DNA of 44,331 nt, from NCBI RefSeq assembly GCF_029892105.1, contig NZ_JARZAJ010000051.1:1-44331 (forward strand). The letters run 5' to 3'. The notes under the pieces are model-generated. The model made no database searches. It was not told the DNA's origin and saw only the letters and a program-made list of their open reading frames with translations. The stretch is from Kitasatospora sp. GP82 (GTDB lineage: Bacteria > Actinomycetota > Actinomycetes > Streptomycetales > Streptomycetaceae). Both the position numbers and the translations under genes were made by a program. Shown here piece after piece: positions 8,131-16,080 of this stretch (its first letter is position 1; the number at the start of each line of letters is the position of its first letter).

Positions 8131-9309
8131 TCAGTTCTGGCAGCTCGTGACGCTGCCGAGCGGGAAGCAGTTGTTGGGCTTGTTCTTGACGACGCTGCTG
8201 TCGTCGAGGGTCACGTTGGTGCCGGCCTGCTTGTTGATGCCGCCGCCGTCGCGAGCGGCCGTGTTCTCACTGACCGTGCTGTGGTGGAGCGTCAGCGTGG
8301 CGCCGAGGCCCGTCTCGGTGTTGAACTGGTTGTTGATGCCGCCGCCGTCGCCACCGGTCGAGTTCTCCTTGACCTTGACCTTCGTCAGCGTCGCGGCACC
8401 CTCGTTGTTGATGCCGCCGCCGTCGCCACCGGCGTTGTTCTCCGTGATCTGGCCACCGATGATCTCGAGCGTGGCCTCGTCGCTGTTGTTGATGCCGCCG
8501 CCGTCGAAGGCGGCGAAGTTGTCGGAGACGACGGTCTCCCTCAGCGTTGCCGTTCCGCCGTTGATGATGCCGCCGCCGTCGCCCTCGCGGGAGGTGTTGT
8601 GAGAGACGGAGCTGTCCTCGACCGTCAGGGTGGCGTTGCCCGCGTTGTTGATACCACCGGCGTCATCGCCCGACTGGTTGCCCTCGACCTTGGTGTGCTT
8701 CAGGGTCACGGTGCCGGTCTCGTTGTTGCTGAGCCCGGCGCCCCCTTGGACGGAGGTGTTCCCGGAGATGCTGCTCCGGTGCGCCGTCAGCGTCGCGCCT
8801 TCGTCGTTGTAGATACCGCCGCCCTCGTCGTCGGCGGCGTTGCCGGTGACCTCGCTCTCGTCGAGAGTGAGCTTGCCGTGGTTCTTGATGCCGCCGCCAT
8901 CACCATCCTCCGTCTCGGTGATGCCGATGTGACCACCGCTGATCTCGATGCCGTGGAGCGTGAGGTCACCCGTCGGGGCTGCCACCTCGAGCAGGCGGAA
9001 CAGGGGAGCGCCGGAGGCCTGCCGGACAAGCGCGGAGTCGTGCCCGGTAATCGTGATCTTCTTGAGGATGGGTGGCAGCGCATCGTCCGTGCCGGTGATC
9101 GGGGCGGTGAAGGTGTAGGTGCATCCCTTGGCCAGCTCGATCGTCCCGCCGTTGCCGCTGTTGAGCGTGTTGATGGCGGTGATCAGCCCGACGATGTCAC
9201 CGCACGCGATGGTGGTCTGCGCGTACGCGATCGAAGGAGCGGCAGCGACGGCCAGGCCCATGGTCAGCCCGACAGCGATCGCGGATCCCCGAAGGGACGA
9301 GTACTTCAT
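8131..9309 (-). CDS. Secreted GGGINN-repeat protein, predicted right-handed beta-helix
   Basis: This 392-residue protein starts with a signal peptide (MKYSSLRGSAIAVGLTMGLA, cleavage probably after AYA near residue 29). It then shows about ten imperfect turns of 24-28 residues, each carrying GGGI(N/K/Y)N followed by alternating T/L/V strands and a TVSENT-like segment. This is the polymorphic-outer-membrane/CSLREA-type parallel beta-helix pattern known from secreted bacterial adhesins and polysaccharide-binding proteins. No catalytic residues are obvious. The ATG at 9309 follows AGAGGAAGA. Two cysteines near the C-terminus may form a disulfide cap. It is a monocistronic unit with its own terminator. 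Confidence 0.8.
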   Translation of the reverse strand: MKYSSLRGSAIAVGLTMGLAVAAAPSIAYAQTTIACGDIVGLITAINTLNSGNGGTIELAKGCTYTFTAPITGTDDALPPILKKITITGHDSALVRQASGAPLFRLLEVAAPTGDLTLHGIEISGGHIGITETEDGDGGGIKNHGKLTLDESEVTGNAADDEGGGIYNDEGATLTAHRSSISGNTSVQGGAGLSNNETGTVTLKHTKVEGNQSGDDAGGINNAGNATLTVEDSSVSHNTSREGDGGGIINGGTATLRETVVSDNFAAFDGGGINNSDEATLEIIGGQITENNAGGDGGGINNEGAATLTKVKVKENSTGGDGGGINNQFNTETGLGATLTLHHSTVSENTAARDGGGINKQAGTNVTLDDSSVVKNKPNNCFPLGSVTSCQN

Positions 9310-9521
9310 GAAGGTCTTCCTCTAACGGCTCTGGCCCGTGGGAAGGGCGGTGGCAGCTGAATTCACGCTGAGTAGCGGAACGCCTGTCAGGTCCCCGGGC
9401 AGAGATCGGCGGAATCAACCGTGATACGGAGTTCAGCCGGATGGCACACGCTGCGGTCCGCCATTCAGGCCGATCGTCGTACATCGGAGCGAACCATCAG
9501 GGGAAGCCAAATGCGGCTTTT

Positions 9522-9541
9522 ATAAGGAGAATTGACTGATG
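9522..9541 (+). promoter_or_regulatory. Orphan ribosome binding site and start codon without a gene
   Basis: TATAAGGAGAATTGACTGATG is an excellent AT-rich translation start with AAGGAG nine bases before ATG (9539). The frame stops after about 20 codons and runs into the 3' end of the opposing glycosyltransferase gene. It looks like the 5' tip of a lost gene. Confidence 0.45.
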
Positions 9542-9570
9542 AACATTTTGTGGGGCGGGCAACGGCCTGC

Positions 9571-10257
9571 TCAAGCCTGCTGCTCGGCCCAGCTGAACCA
9601 GTAGCCGTCAGGGTTGACCAGGTAGCGCACGGTCGGCACGGGCAGGTGTCCGATCCGATGGGTGCGGCTGTAGCGGAACACCAACTCCCGGTCCTCGCAC
9701 GGGATTACCTGCGAAGGGCGTCGCAGCCGGCTGAAACGGAGGGCACGGGCGCGCCGGGCCACCACCGCGTTGGCGTCCAGGAAGCCCTCCTCGGCAGCGC
9801 GCCGCCGGTCGAAGGGGACGGACAGCACGTCCATCTCACTGCCGCCCGGGTGCAGTCGCCGCAGCGCCGTGCAGACGGCGTCCGGACCGCCGGGAGCGCT
9901 CAACACCTCGACGGCGCGCGCCAGATGGTCGGACTTCCACTCGCTGTCGTCGTCCAGGAAGGCCACGTACCGTGACGAGCCGAGTCGGATCCCGACATTA
10001 CGCACCACGCCCTCCTCCGCCACGTTCCGGGCTGGGCTGACCGCGAACAGCCGTGGATCGTCCAGGAGTTCGGGCGGTCTGGCGCCGTCGTCCACCACGA
10101 TCACCACCTGCTCCTTCACGGTCTGCGCCAGCGCGGACTCCACCGCCCGCCGCAGCCCCTCGGGACGTCGGTAGGTCGGGATCACCGTCGCCACCAGTGC
10201 AGAGGGGCGCCGGCCGAGCTGGAAACGCTCTGACCGAGCCTGTCGCAGCACACGCAC
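9571..10257 (-). CDS. Family 2 glycosyltransferase
   Basis: The GT-A fold is shown by ATVIPTYRRPEGLRRAVESA at the N-terminus, VIVVDDGA, and FLDDDSEW, which carries the metal/nucleotide-binding DxD. It would transfer a sugar from a nucleotide donor at the cytoplasmic membrane face; donor and acceptor are unknown. The open frame extends upstream to 10482 but that part is Arg/Pro-rich and unlike the family. I choose GTG 10257, preceded by GAAGGG six bases away, giving 228 residues. GTG 10251 is also possible. No glycan gene cluster surrounds it. Confidence 0.8.
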   Translation of the reverse strand: MRVLRQARSERFQLGRRPSALVATVIPTYRRPEGLRRAVESALAQTVKEQVVIVVDDGARPPELLDDPRLFAVSPARNVAEEGVVRNVGIRLGSSRYVAFLDDDSEWKSDHLARAVEVLSAPGGPDAVCTALRRLHPGGSEMDVLSVPFDRRRAAEEGFLDANAVVARRARALRFSRLRRPSQVIPCEDRELVFRYSRTHRIGHLPVPTVRYLVNPDGYWFSWAEQQA

Positions 10258-10671
10258 GACACACCCTTCGGGGCGGCATTGCGCTGCTTTCTCCGGGCCG
10301 GCCCAGGCGCCCGGGTTGTCCCGCGGCTCGCCGAGCTCGACCTGCGGCGGGTTCAGCCCAGCGTCCTCGGCCGGGCCGCCGATCTGCCGGGGGCGGGGCC
10401 GCAGCCGGCTGGTGGGCCACCGGCGACGGCGAGTGGCGCGAGGATTCGGCACCGCCGCTCGTGAGCCTGGGTGAACACTCACGTGGTGGTCGTGGTTATA
10501 GTCTGACCGGCTTCTCCGCCTCCGGAGGCTGCCGGGTGCCGACCCGGCCGCGTCCGGGGGCAGAATGCCCTCTCACCGGAGCAGGGCCGGTGGGAGGCTG
10601 TCGGCGCGGCCTGGTGCCGCCACACGTCTCGAACGCGCGGCACTGTGCGTCGACCACCGGGAGAATCCCAG
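10258..10671. other. Intergenic region between divergent genes
   Basis: About 410 bases separate the glycosyltransferase start from the lipoprotein start. No gene with acceptable codon use was found; the minus frame of the glycosyltransferase stays open but shows no domain. Promoters for both genes presumably lie here. Confidence 0.4.
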
Positions 10672-11571
10672 ATGAAAGCTTTCACCAGTCGCAGCTGCGG
10701 CAGCATCGCCGTCATCGCCGCCGGTGCGCTCCTGCTGAGCGCCTGCGGTACGAGCGGCGGAAAGGCCTCGCTGCACGACCAGCTGCCCGAGAAGATCCGC
10801 AAAGCCGGGGTGATCCAGGTGGGCGCGTCGTTCACCGCCGCCCCGGTGATCTTCCGGAACCCGCAGGGACAGCCGGACGGCCTCGACCCCGACATCGCCG
10901 CCGCCCTGGAGAAGACACTCGGTGTCAAGTTCGAGTTCCAGGACGTCGGGGCCTTCTCGAACGTGCTCCCGGGCCTGCTGGCCCAGAAGTACGACATCGG
11001 GCTGTCAGGCATAACCGACACCCGTGAGCGCCAGCAGGGCGTTGACAAGAACGGCAAGCAGGTCAACGACGGCGTCGACTTCGTCGACTACTTCATGGCC
11101 GGAATCGGGATAGTCGTCCGCAAGGGGAACCCCGAGAAGCTCACCAAGCTCGACAGCCTGTGCGGCAGGACGGTCTCGGTGAAGAAGGGCACCATTCACG
11201 ACGACCTCGCGACCAACCAGATGAAGGCATGCGAGCACCTCGGCAAGCCCCTCAAGGTCATGGAGCTGGACGGCGACGACAAGGCCCTGGATGAGCTGCG
11301 CAGTGGTTCGGCAGACGCGTACCTCACCGACTACCCCAAGGCGCAGTACCGCAGCCAGACCGAAGGCGGTGGACAGGACTTCGACCTGGCCGGTCCCCAG
11401 CTGCAGCCCAGGCCCTACGGGATCGCCCTCCGCAAGGGCGACAAAGACCTGCAGACCATCCTGACGAAGGCCCTGAACACACTCATCGCGAACGGCACGT
11501 ACGACCAGATCCTCACGAAGCGGCAGCTGTCCGTCGGCGCTGTCCAGAACTCCGTCGTCAACGGCAGCTGA
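10672..11571 (+). CDS. Solute-binding lipoprotein of an ABC importer (family 3, amino-acid type)
   Basis: This 299-residue protein has a lipoprotein signal peptide with lipobox LLSAC (cysteine near residue 25). The periplasmic-binding-protein family 3 core includes KAGVIQVGASFTAAPVIF, the DLDP-like GLDPDIAAALEKTLGVK, and YDIGLSGITDTRERQQ. It would capture a polar amino acid or similar compound and hand it to a membrane ABC importer. No permease or ATPase gene lies next to it, so its partners are elsewhere. The ATG at 10672 follows GGGAGA and begins exactly at the signal peptide; an upstream in-frame start at 10645 would spoil the signal. Confidence 0.9.
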   Translation: MKAFTSRSCGSIAVIAAGALLLSACGTSGGKASLHDQLPEKIRKAGVIQVGASFTAAPVIFRNPQGQPDGLDPDIAAALEKTLGVKFEFQDVGAFSNVLPGLLAQKYDIGLSGITDTRERQQGVDKNGKQVNDGVDFVDYFMAGIGIVVRKGNPEKLTKLDSLCGRTVSVKKGTIHDDLATNQMKACEHLGKPLKVMELDGDDKALDELRSGSADAYLTDYPKAQYRSQTEGGGQDFDLAGPQLQPRPYGIALRKGDKDLQTILTKALNTLIANGTYDQILTKRQLSVGAVQNSVVNGS

Positions 11572-11860
11572 GCAACGAGCACTCGAGCTGCAACAGACAG
11601 GGCCCGACAGACAGGGCCCCGGATGTGTATGCGGCCCGGCGCAGTTCCTCCGGGGACCGGAGAGCGGCTCGGACACGGGCTCTCTCCCGCTGTCGGGGGC
11701 AGCGGGATGACGTCTTCGGATGGACGTTCGGCGGCTGGGCACGGTTCTACACTGTATGGCGTGCTCGGCCAACGGTGCCTCCTGGCGGACCTGTTGGGGC
11801 GAAGGCGCAACAGGTCGACCGTGCTCTCGGTCCAGAGGTCGAGGCAGGAGGTTGAGATCG
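11572..11860. other. Intergenic region
   Basis: A direct repeat of GACAGACAGGGCCC-like sequence occurs just after the lipoprotein gene (about 11594-11620). No gene was found. Reading frames here are upstream extensions of the hydrolase frame and are probably untranslated. Confidence 0.4.
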
Positions 11861-12736
11861 GTGTTCCGCAGCCCTACCTGCGTCATCAGCAGCGCCTCGG
11901 CCGGATCGGTCAGCGGCGGTCATGCGGTGGACCGCTATGCCGAGATCGGGTCGTTCACCAAGGTGCTCACCGGGACGGCGCTGATGCGGATGGCAGCGGC
12001 CGGGGTGCTGGCACCGGACGACCCGCTGGAGCGGTGGCTGCCGCAGGCGCCGGGTACGGGGATCACGCTGCGGCAGTTGGCGGAGCACACCTCGGGGCTG
12101 CCCAGGCTGCCCCCCGGGCTGGGCCTCAGGGATCCGTACGCCGCGTTCGACCGCGATGCGCTCACCGTGCTCCTGGGCAGGCTCGGCCGGCTGACGGTCC
12201 GAGCGCCGGGCGCGGCAAAGGAGTACTCCAACTTCGGCTACGCCGTACTCGGCGCAGCGCTGGAGGCCGCGGCCGGAGTCCCCTACGAGGAACTGCTCGG
12301 GACGTACGTCCTGGCTCCGCTCGCCGTCGCGGAGGTTGCGGTCCACCCGTCCGCCGGGCAGCGGCTGTGCGCTCGCGGCCTGTTCGGCCGGGAGCGGGCG
12401 CCCTGGAGCATGGACGGTGCGATTCTGCCCGCCGGGGGTCTGTGGGCGACGCCTCGGGCCGTGGCCGCGCTGGTGACGGGCCTGCTCGTCGAACGGCGGT
12501 TGGGCGAACCCGCGCCCTCCTGGCAGCGGACCGGTGAGCTGCACTGGCACAACGGCGCCACCCGGGACAGTTCCGTGTTCACCGGTGCGATGCCTGACGG
12601 TCGGTGGGTGGTGATCCACCGTCTCCGGTCCTCCGCCGCCCGCACCGACCGGGAGGGCGTACGCATCCTGCTCCGCACCGAACCGCCGACGGCGGCTTCG
12701 GAGCCGCCGCCGTGCGGCCCGTCCGACGCACCGTGA
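11861..12736 (+). CDS. Serine hydrolase of the beta-lactamase/DD-peptidase fold
   Basis: The SxxK nucleophile motif is IGSFTKVL (Ser31, Lys34 from the chosen start) and the YxN-type motif is EYSNFGYAVLG. A WHNGATRDSSVF segment takes the place of the KTG box, as in class C-like esterases. The 291-residue form starts at GTG 11861 with AGGAGG nine bases upstream; the open frame to 11720 looks non-coding. The N-terminal part before SxxK is shorter than usual and there is no signal peptide, so a cytoplasmic esterase or peptidase is more likely than an antibiotic-degrading enzyme. The substrate is unknown. Confidence 0.82.
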   Translation: MFRSPTCVISSASAGSVSGGHAVDRYAEIGSFTKVLTGTALMRMAAAGVLAPDDPLERWLPQAPGTGITLRQLAEHTSGLPRLPPGLGLRDPYAAFDRDALTVLLGRLGRLTVRAPGAAKEYSNFGYAVLGAALEAAAGVPYEELLGTYVLAPLAVAEVAVHPSAGQRLCARGLFGRERAPWSMDGAILPAGGLWATPRAVAALVTGLLVERRLGEPAPSWQRTGELHWHNGATRDSSVFTGAMPDGRWVVIHRLRSSAARTDREGVRILLRTEPPTAASEPPPCGPSDAP

Positions 12737-12757
12737 GCGCAGCCGGGGAAGCCGTCG

Positions 12758-13021
12758 TTGTCGGCGGTGGCGGATACTCTTCGACCCGAATTCGCCCCAC
12801 CGACCGAGGACTTCCCCGTGCCACTCTCCGCCCCCGGTGTCGCCCGCCTGTTCACCGCCGGGGTCACCTTCAACTACCCGAGCGGCCAGAGCGGAACGAT
12901 CGGTGTCAACCCGTCGAGCAGCCTGAACCTGCCCAGTGGACGGGTCGTCGCCTGCGATCCGTTCACCGGCCTCGGACCCTACGGGCCAGGGCCGTTCAGG
13001 GTGTCACGGTGTCGGACCTGA
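12758..13021 (+). pseudogene. DUF4241 protein, N-terminal fragment
   Basis: The frame contains LNLPSGRVVACDPFTGLG, a hallmark of the start of DUF4241 proteins, which normally continue with a PFTVTVPPGRY-type strand and about 150 further residues. Here the frame passes GPGPF and stops within ten codons. Only the N-terminal third survives. A true start could be ATG 12758 or the downstream GTG at 12818. The function of DUF4241 is not established, though members often sit near toxin or immunity genes. Confidence 0.6.
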
Positions 13022-13340
13022 GGCATCGGACCGTAGACGCCGGACCGGAGGCGTCTGGCCTCGTGGTGGTCGTACAGCGGTCGGGGCGTCGGCGGCGGCC
13101 TGCCGCAGAGTGCATGGCGGACCGGCGCCGCGTAGCGACGGGATCGCGCTCGGTGACGCTCGGCCTGCCCCACCGTGTCCGGTGTCTCGACAGCCGCAAG
13201 GCTGGGTCCGAAGGCCGCGGGCGGGGCATATGACCAGGTAGGGGCAGAGCCGTTGCCGACAGCCTGGACGGTGGCCCTGGCGCAGCGCCCCGTTCGAAGC
13301 CTGGGCGGGGCAACGCGAGCAAGCCGCACGGAGGACAGCC
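13022..13340. other. Gene-free region with a small hairpin
   Basis: Nothing coding is recognised. AGACGCC (13035-13041) and GGCGTCT (13050-13056) form a perfect 7-bp stem just after the DUF4241 fragment and may be a weak terminator. Confidence 0.4.
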
Positions 13341-13727
13341 ATGACCAGACACGTTGAGTACCGCAGGATCTACGCCGGCGCCGACACTGACGCCGAACCC
13401 GGGGACAGCGTGCGGGTTCTGGTCGACCGGGTGTGGCCGCGGGGCCTGCGGAAGGACTCCGGCGCGTTCGACGTCTGGCTCCGGGACGTGGCGCCGTCCA
13501 CCGAGCTCCGGCGCTGGTACGGCCACGACCCCGAGCGCTACCGTGAGTTCCGCCGCCGCTACCTCGCCGAACTGCGTGACGCGGACCATCAGGAGGCCCT
13601 GCGCAACCTGGCCGACATCGCGGACCACGGACACCTGACGCTCCTCACCGCCAGCCGCGACGTCGACCACAGCCAGGCCGCCGTTCTCGCCGACCGGCTG
13701 TCCGGCGACAGCCGGAAGCACAAGTGA
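13341..13727 (+). CDS. DUF488 family protein (YeaO-like)
   Basis: This 128-residue protein shows the conserved VRVLVDRVWPRGL block, WLRDVAPSTELRRWYGH and the C-terminal LTLLTAS strand that define DUF488/YeaO. These are small cytoplasmic proteins of unknown biochemical role; the conserved arginine, aspartate and histidine cluster suggests a nucleotide- or nucleic-acid-related activity, but this is unproven. ATG 13341 has GGAGGACA just upstream. It appears monocistronic and converges on the GOLPH3-like gene. Confidence 0.88.
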   Translation: MTRHVEYRRIYAGADTDAEPGDSVRVLVDRVWPRGLRKDSGAFDVWLRDVAPSTELRRWYGHDPERYREFRRRYLAELRDADHQEALRNLADIADHGHLTLLTASRDVDHSQAAVLADRLSGDSRKHK

Positions 13728-13795
13728 CCGGCTCTCCCCCGCCGGGTCGGCCGGTCCCGCTCGGCGCCGGTGCATCCGGCCTGGCCGCCGCGCGC

Positions 13796-14434
13796 TCAGC
13801 CCGCAGCCGCAGCCGCGGCCGCGTTGCGGGAGCGGATCGCCTGCCGCAGGGCACGCGGCAACGGGCCGGCCGCCGGGGCGAGCTTGTCGATCCGCGCGCG
13901 GAACTCGCGACTCTGGCGCCACGTCAGCACGGCGCGCAGCTGGGCGGCGTCGGCGAGAGCCACCAGAGCCGCGTCGCCCGGCTCCACCCGGGAGAGCGGG
14001 CCGCGCAGTGCCGAGGAGACGGCCTCGGCCAGCGCCTTGCGTACGCGCGGATCGCGCAGGGTGATCCGGGCGGCGGGGAAGAGGCCGAGGACACGGTACT
14101 CCTCGACCCTGATCCAGCCTCCCGCCGCCAGCTCGTCCCGGACGGCGCGAGCGGTACGGCCACGGCGCCGACCGACCCAGGACCGCCAGCTGCGCGGCCG
14201 CTCCTCGCGGATCTGCCGCAGCAGTTCGGCGAGGACGGGGTCGAGTCCGGCCGGCTCGGTGCCGACAGCGGCCGGTCCGCGTCCGTCCTCGCGCAGCAGG
14301 CCCCGGCGCAGCAGATCGGCCAGTGCCGCCGCGCGCATCAGGAGGTCGAGGTCACGGACGCCGGTGAGGCGCTCGCGCTGGGGATCGTAGGCGAGCAGGT
14401 ACAGCTTTCCGGGGAGGGTGTCGGGCAGGTCCAT
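13796..14434 (-). CDS. GOLPH3/VPS74 (GPP34) family protein
   Basis: This 212-residue protein starts MDLPDTLPGKLYLLAYDP, followed by LDLLMRAAALADLLRRGLL and the GRTARAVRDELAAGGWIRVE segment, the usual actinomycete GPP34 layout. Eukaryotic relatives bind phosphatidylinositol 4-phosphate and glycosyltransferases at the Golgi. The bacterial role is unknown; streptomycete paralogues often sit near membrane or signalling genes. The C-terminus is a short alanine run. The start at 14434 is fixed by family fit; the frame continues open upstream to 14995 but overlaps other genes. A microsatellite-rich gap of 260 bases separates it from the RHH gene. Confidence 0.85.
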   Translation of the reverse strand: MDLPDTLPGKLYLLAYDPQRERLTGVRDLDLLMRAAALADLLRRGLLREDGRGPAAVGTEPAGLDPVLAELLRQIREERPRSWRSWVGRRRGRTARAVRDELAAGGWIRVEEYRVLGLFPAARITLRDPRVRKALAEAVSSALRGPLSRVEPGDAALVALADAAQLRAVLTWRQSREFRARIDKLAPAAGPLPRALRQAIRSRNAAAAAAAG

Positions 14435-14652
14435 GGCGGGCTCCACATGGCTTGGTTGAAACTCGGTGAGACTCAACGAGGTACCGACGGATCGGCATGG
14501 GTGGACGAGCCGGGGCCACCGGACGGCGGACGGGTGGCCGGGCGGGCCGACCGTGCTGTGGCCACCGGCCGGGCGGGGCGGGCACAGTCGGCCCCGGCGG
14601 CTGGGGCGCGGTGCTGTCCGGAGCCGTACTTTCGGGCTCTGCGCTCGCGCGG

Positions 14653-14699
14653 TCTGCGTTCTGCGTTCTGCGTTCTGCGTTCTCAGGCTCAGGCTCAGG
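14653..14699. repeat. Microsatellites: TCTGCGT x4 and CTCAGG x3
   Basis: Four perfect 7-bp units occupy 14653-14680 and three perfect 6-bp units 14682-14699. The latter includes the stop codon of the RHH gene, so slippage would alter its acidic C-terminal tail. Confidence 0.9.
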
Positions 14700-14928
14700 A
14701 GCCCTCGGGGTCGGGGCTCTCGGGCTCGGGGTTTTCCTTGGCCGGACGTCCCCGGCGGGGCAGTCGGGCCACGCCGCCGGGCATCCGGGCTGCGTCGGTG
14801 AGCGCCCGGCGGAGCAGGAACTCGATCTGCGCGTTGGTACTGCGCAGTTCGTCCGAGGCCCACCGGGCCAGTGCGTCGTGGACCCCGGGATCCAGGCGCA
14901 GCAGGATCTTCTTCCGCTCCGTCGCCAC
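14695..14928 (-). CDS. Ribbon-helix-helix (Arc/CopG-type) DNA-binding protein
   Basis: This 77-residue protein begins MATERKKILLRLDPGVHDAL, an Arc-type ribbon strand (KKILLRL), followed by two helices ending in EFLLRRAL. The fold binds DNA as dimers. A proline- and glutamate-rich tail (ENPEPESPDPEGS) follows. It starts 14 bases after the SPFH stop, so both are in one operon. I propose that it represses this operon through the palindrome at 15938-15953, based on position only. Confidence 0.8.
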   Translation of the reverse strand: MATERKKILLRLDPGVHDALARWASDELRSTNAQIEFLLRRALTDAARMPGGVARLPRRGRPAKENPEPESPDPEGS

Positions 14929-14942
14929 CGCCGTGCTGCTCC

Positions 14943-15896
14943 TTACTGGTAGAGGGAGCCGGTGTTGACGACCGGCTGGGTACCCCGGTCGCCACAGAGC
15001 ACCACCAGCAGATTGCTCACCATCGCCGCCTTGCGTTCCTCGTCCAGCTCGACCACGTCACGCTCGGCGAGCCGCTCCAGGGCCAGCTCGACCATACCGA
15101 CGGCGCCCTCCACGATCAGCCGACGGGCCGCGACCACCGCACCGGCCTGCTGGCGCTGAAGCATCACCTGCGCGACCTCGGGGGCGTACGCGAGGCGGGT
15201 GATCCGGGACTCGATCACCCGCACCCCGGCCGAGGCGACCCGGGCGGCGATCTCCGCGGAGAGCTTGCGAGTGATCTCGTCGGCGCTGTCGCGCAGCGAC
15301 ATCTCGCCCTCGCCGTGGGCGTCGTAGGGGTAGCTGTTGGCGATGTGCCGCACCGCGGTCTCGGTCTGGATGGCGACGAACTCCGTGAAGTCGTCCACCT
15401 CGAAGATCGCCTTGGCGGTGTCCTCGACCTGCCAGACCACGACTGCGGCCATCTCGATCGGGTTGCCGTCCGCGTCGTTGACCTTGGTGGTCTCGGTCTC
15501 GTGGTTGCGGATCCGGGTGGAGATCCCGCGACGGCTGGTGAAGGGGTTGACCCAGGTCAGGCCGTCTGCCCGGATGGTGCCCCGGTAGCGGCCGAGCAGC
15601 TGGACCACCCGGGCCCGGCCGGGAGCGACCGCGGTCAGGCCGCAGGACAGCAGCAGGCCGAGAAGAAGGAGCAGCGGCCCGGTGACCAGCAGGGTGACAC
15701 CGATCCCGGTGGCGCCCGTCGCCTGCTGGTTGGCGCCGACGATGGTCACGGCGACCCCGGCGAGCAGGCAGAGCAGGCTGAAGCCGAGCATCGGCAGTCC
15801 CGGCAGACCGGTGATGACTCGTTCGGTGACCTTCGGGGCCGGGATGTCGAGGACGAAGCCGTCGGCCTCGTCAGCGGGGTTGTGCGGTGTGGTCAT
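14943..15896 (-). CDS. SPFH (stomatin/prohibitin/band 7) domain membrane protein
   Basis: This 317-residue protein has two hydrophobic segments near residues 30-54 and 62-90, then a band-7 domain (APGRARVVQLLGRYRGTIRADGL, VVVWQVEDTAKAIFEVDD) and a coiled region (RLAYAPEVAQVMLQRQQAGAVVAARRLIVEGAV). SPFH proteins form large membrane-associated cages that organise lipid microdomains. I use ATG 15896, where AGGAGAGG lies 11 bases upstream, rather than the in-frame ATG at 15932 which precedes that site. The RHH regulator follows directly. The palindrome upstream suggests tight control. Confidence 0.9.
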   Translation of the reverse strand: MTTPHNPADEADGFVLDIPAPKVTERVITGLPGLPMLGFSLLCLLAGVAVTIVGANQQATGATGIGVTLLVTGPLLLLLGLLLSCGLTAVAPGRARVVQLLGRYRGTIRADGLTWVNPFTSRRGISTRIRNHETETTKVNDADGNPIEMAAVVVWQVEDTAKAIFEVDDFTEFVAIQTETAVRHIANSYPYDAHGEGEMSLRDSADEITRKLSAEIAARVASAGVRVIESRITRLAYAPEVAQVMLQRQQAGAVVAARRLIVEGAVGMVELALERLAERDVVELDEERKAAMVSNLLVVLCGDRGTQPVVNTGSLYQ

Positions 15897-15937
15897 CGGA
15901 CCGGGTTCCTCTCCTGCGAGTGTGGCACGCATCTAGC

Positions 15938-15953
15938 AAAGTGATATCACTTT
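15938..15953 (-). promoter_or_regulatory. Perfect 16-bp palindrome, putative operator of the SPFH-RHH operon
   Basis: AAAGTGATATCACTTT is an exact inverted repeat 42 bases upstream of the SPFH start, in an AT-rich island within very GC-rich DNA. A TAGATG hexamer three bases downstream on the minus strand could be the -10 element, which would place the palindrome in the promoter spacer. Arc/CopG proteins bind such short symmetric sites, so the operon's own RHH product is the natural candidate. Confidence 0.7.
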
Positions 15954-16026
15954 TTCGCGCCCCGCAAACCCGCTTTCCGGCGCCGACCCTGCGGACCGGT
16001 CCACCGCGGCACCTTCGGAGCAGAAA

Positions 16027-16055
16027 GCCGGACCTGGCTCTGGGCCGGGTCCGGC
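16027..16055 (-). terminator. Hairpin terminator after the LPMO gene
   Basis: GCCGGACC (16027-16034) pairs with GGTCCGGC (16048-16055) around a 13-nt loop, 25 bases past the LPMO stop. Confidence 0.5.
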
Positions 16056-16080
16056 ACTGGTGCGACGGAGGAACGGGCGC

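Noticed and set aside
11720..11860. N-terminal extension of the beta-lactamase-fold hydrolase
   Set aside because: Translation from 11720 gives Arg/Cys/Ser-rich sequence without family match; the AGGAGG before GTG 11861 fits better.
13035..13056. Small hairpin after the DUF4241 stub as a firm terminator
   Set aside because: A 7-bp stem with an 8-nt loop and no T tract is too common in 70 percent GC DNA to call alone.
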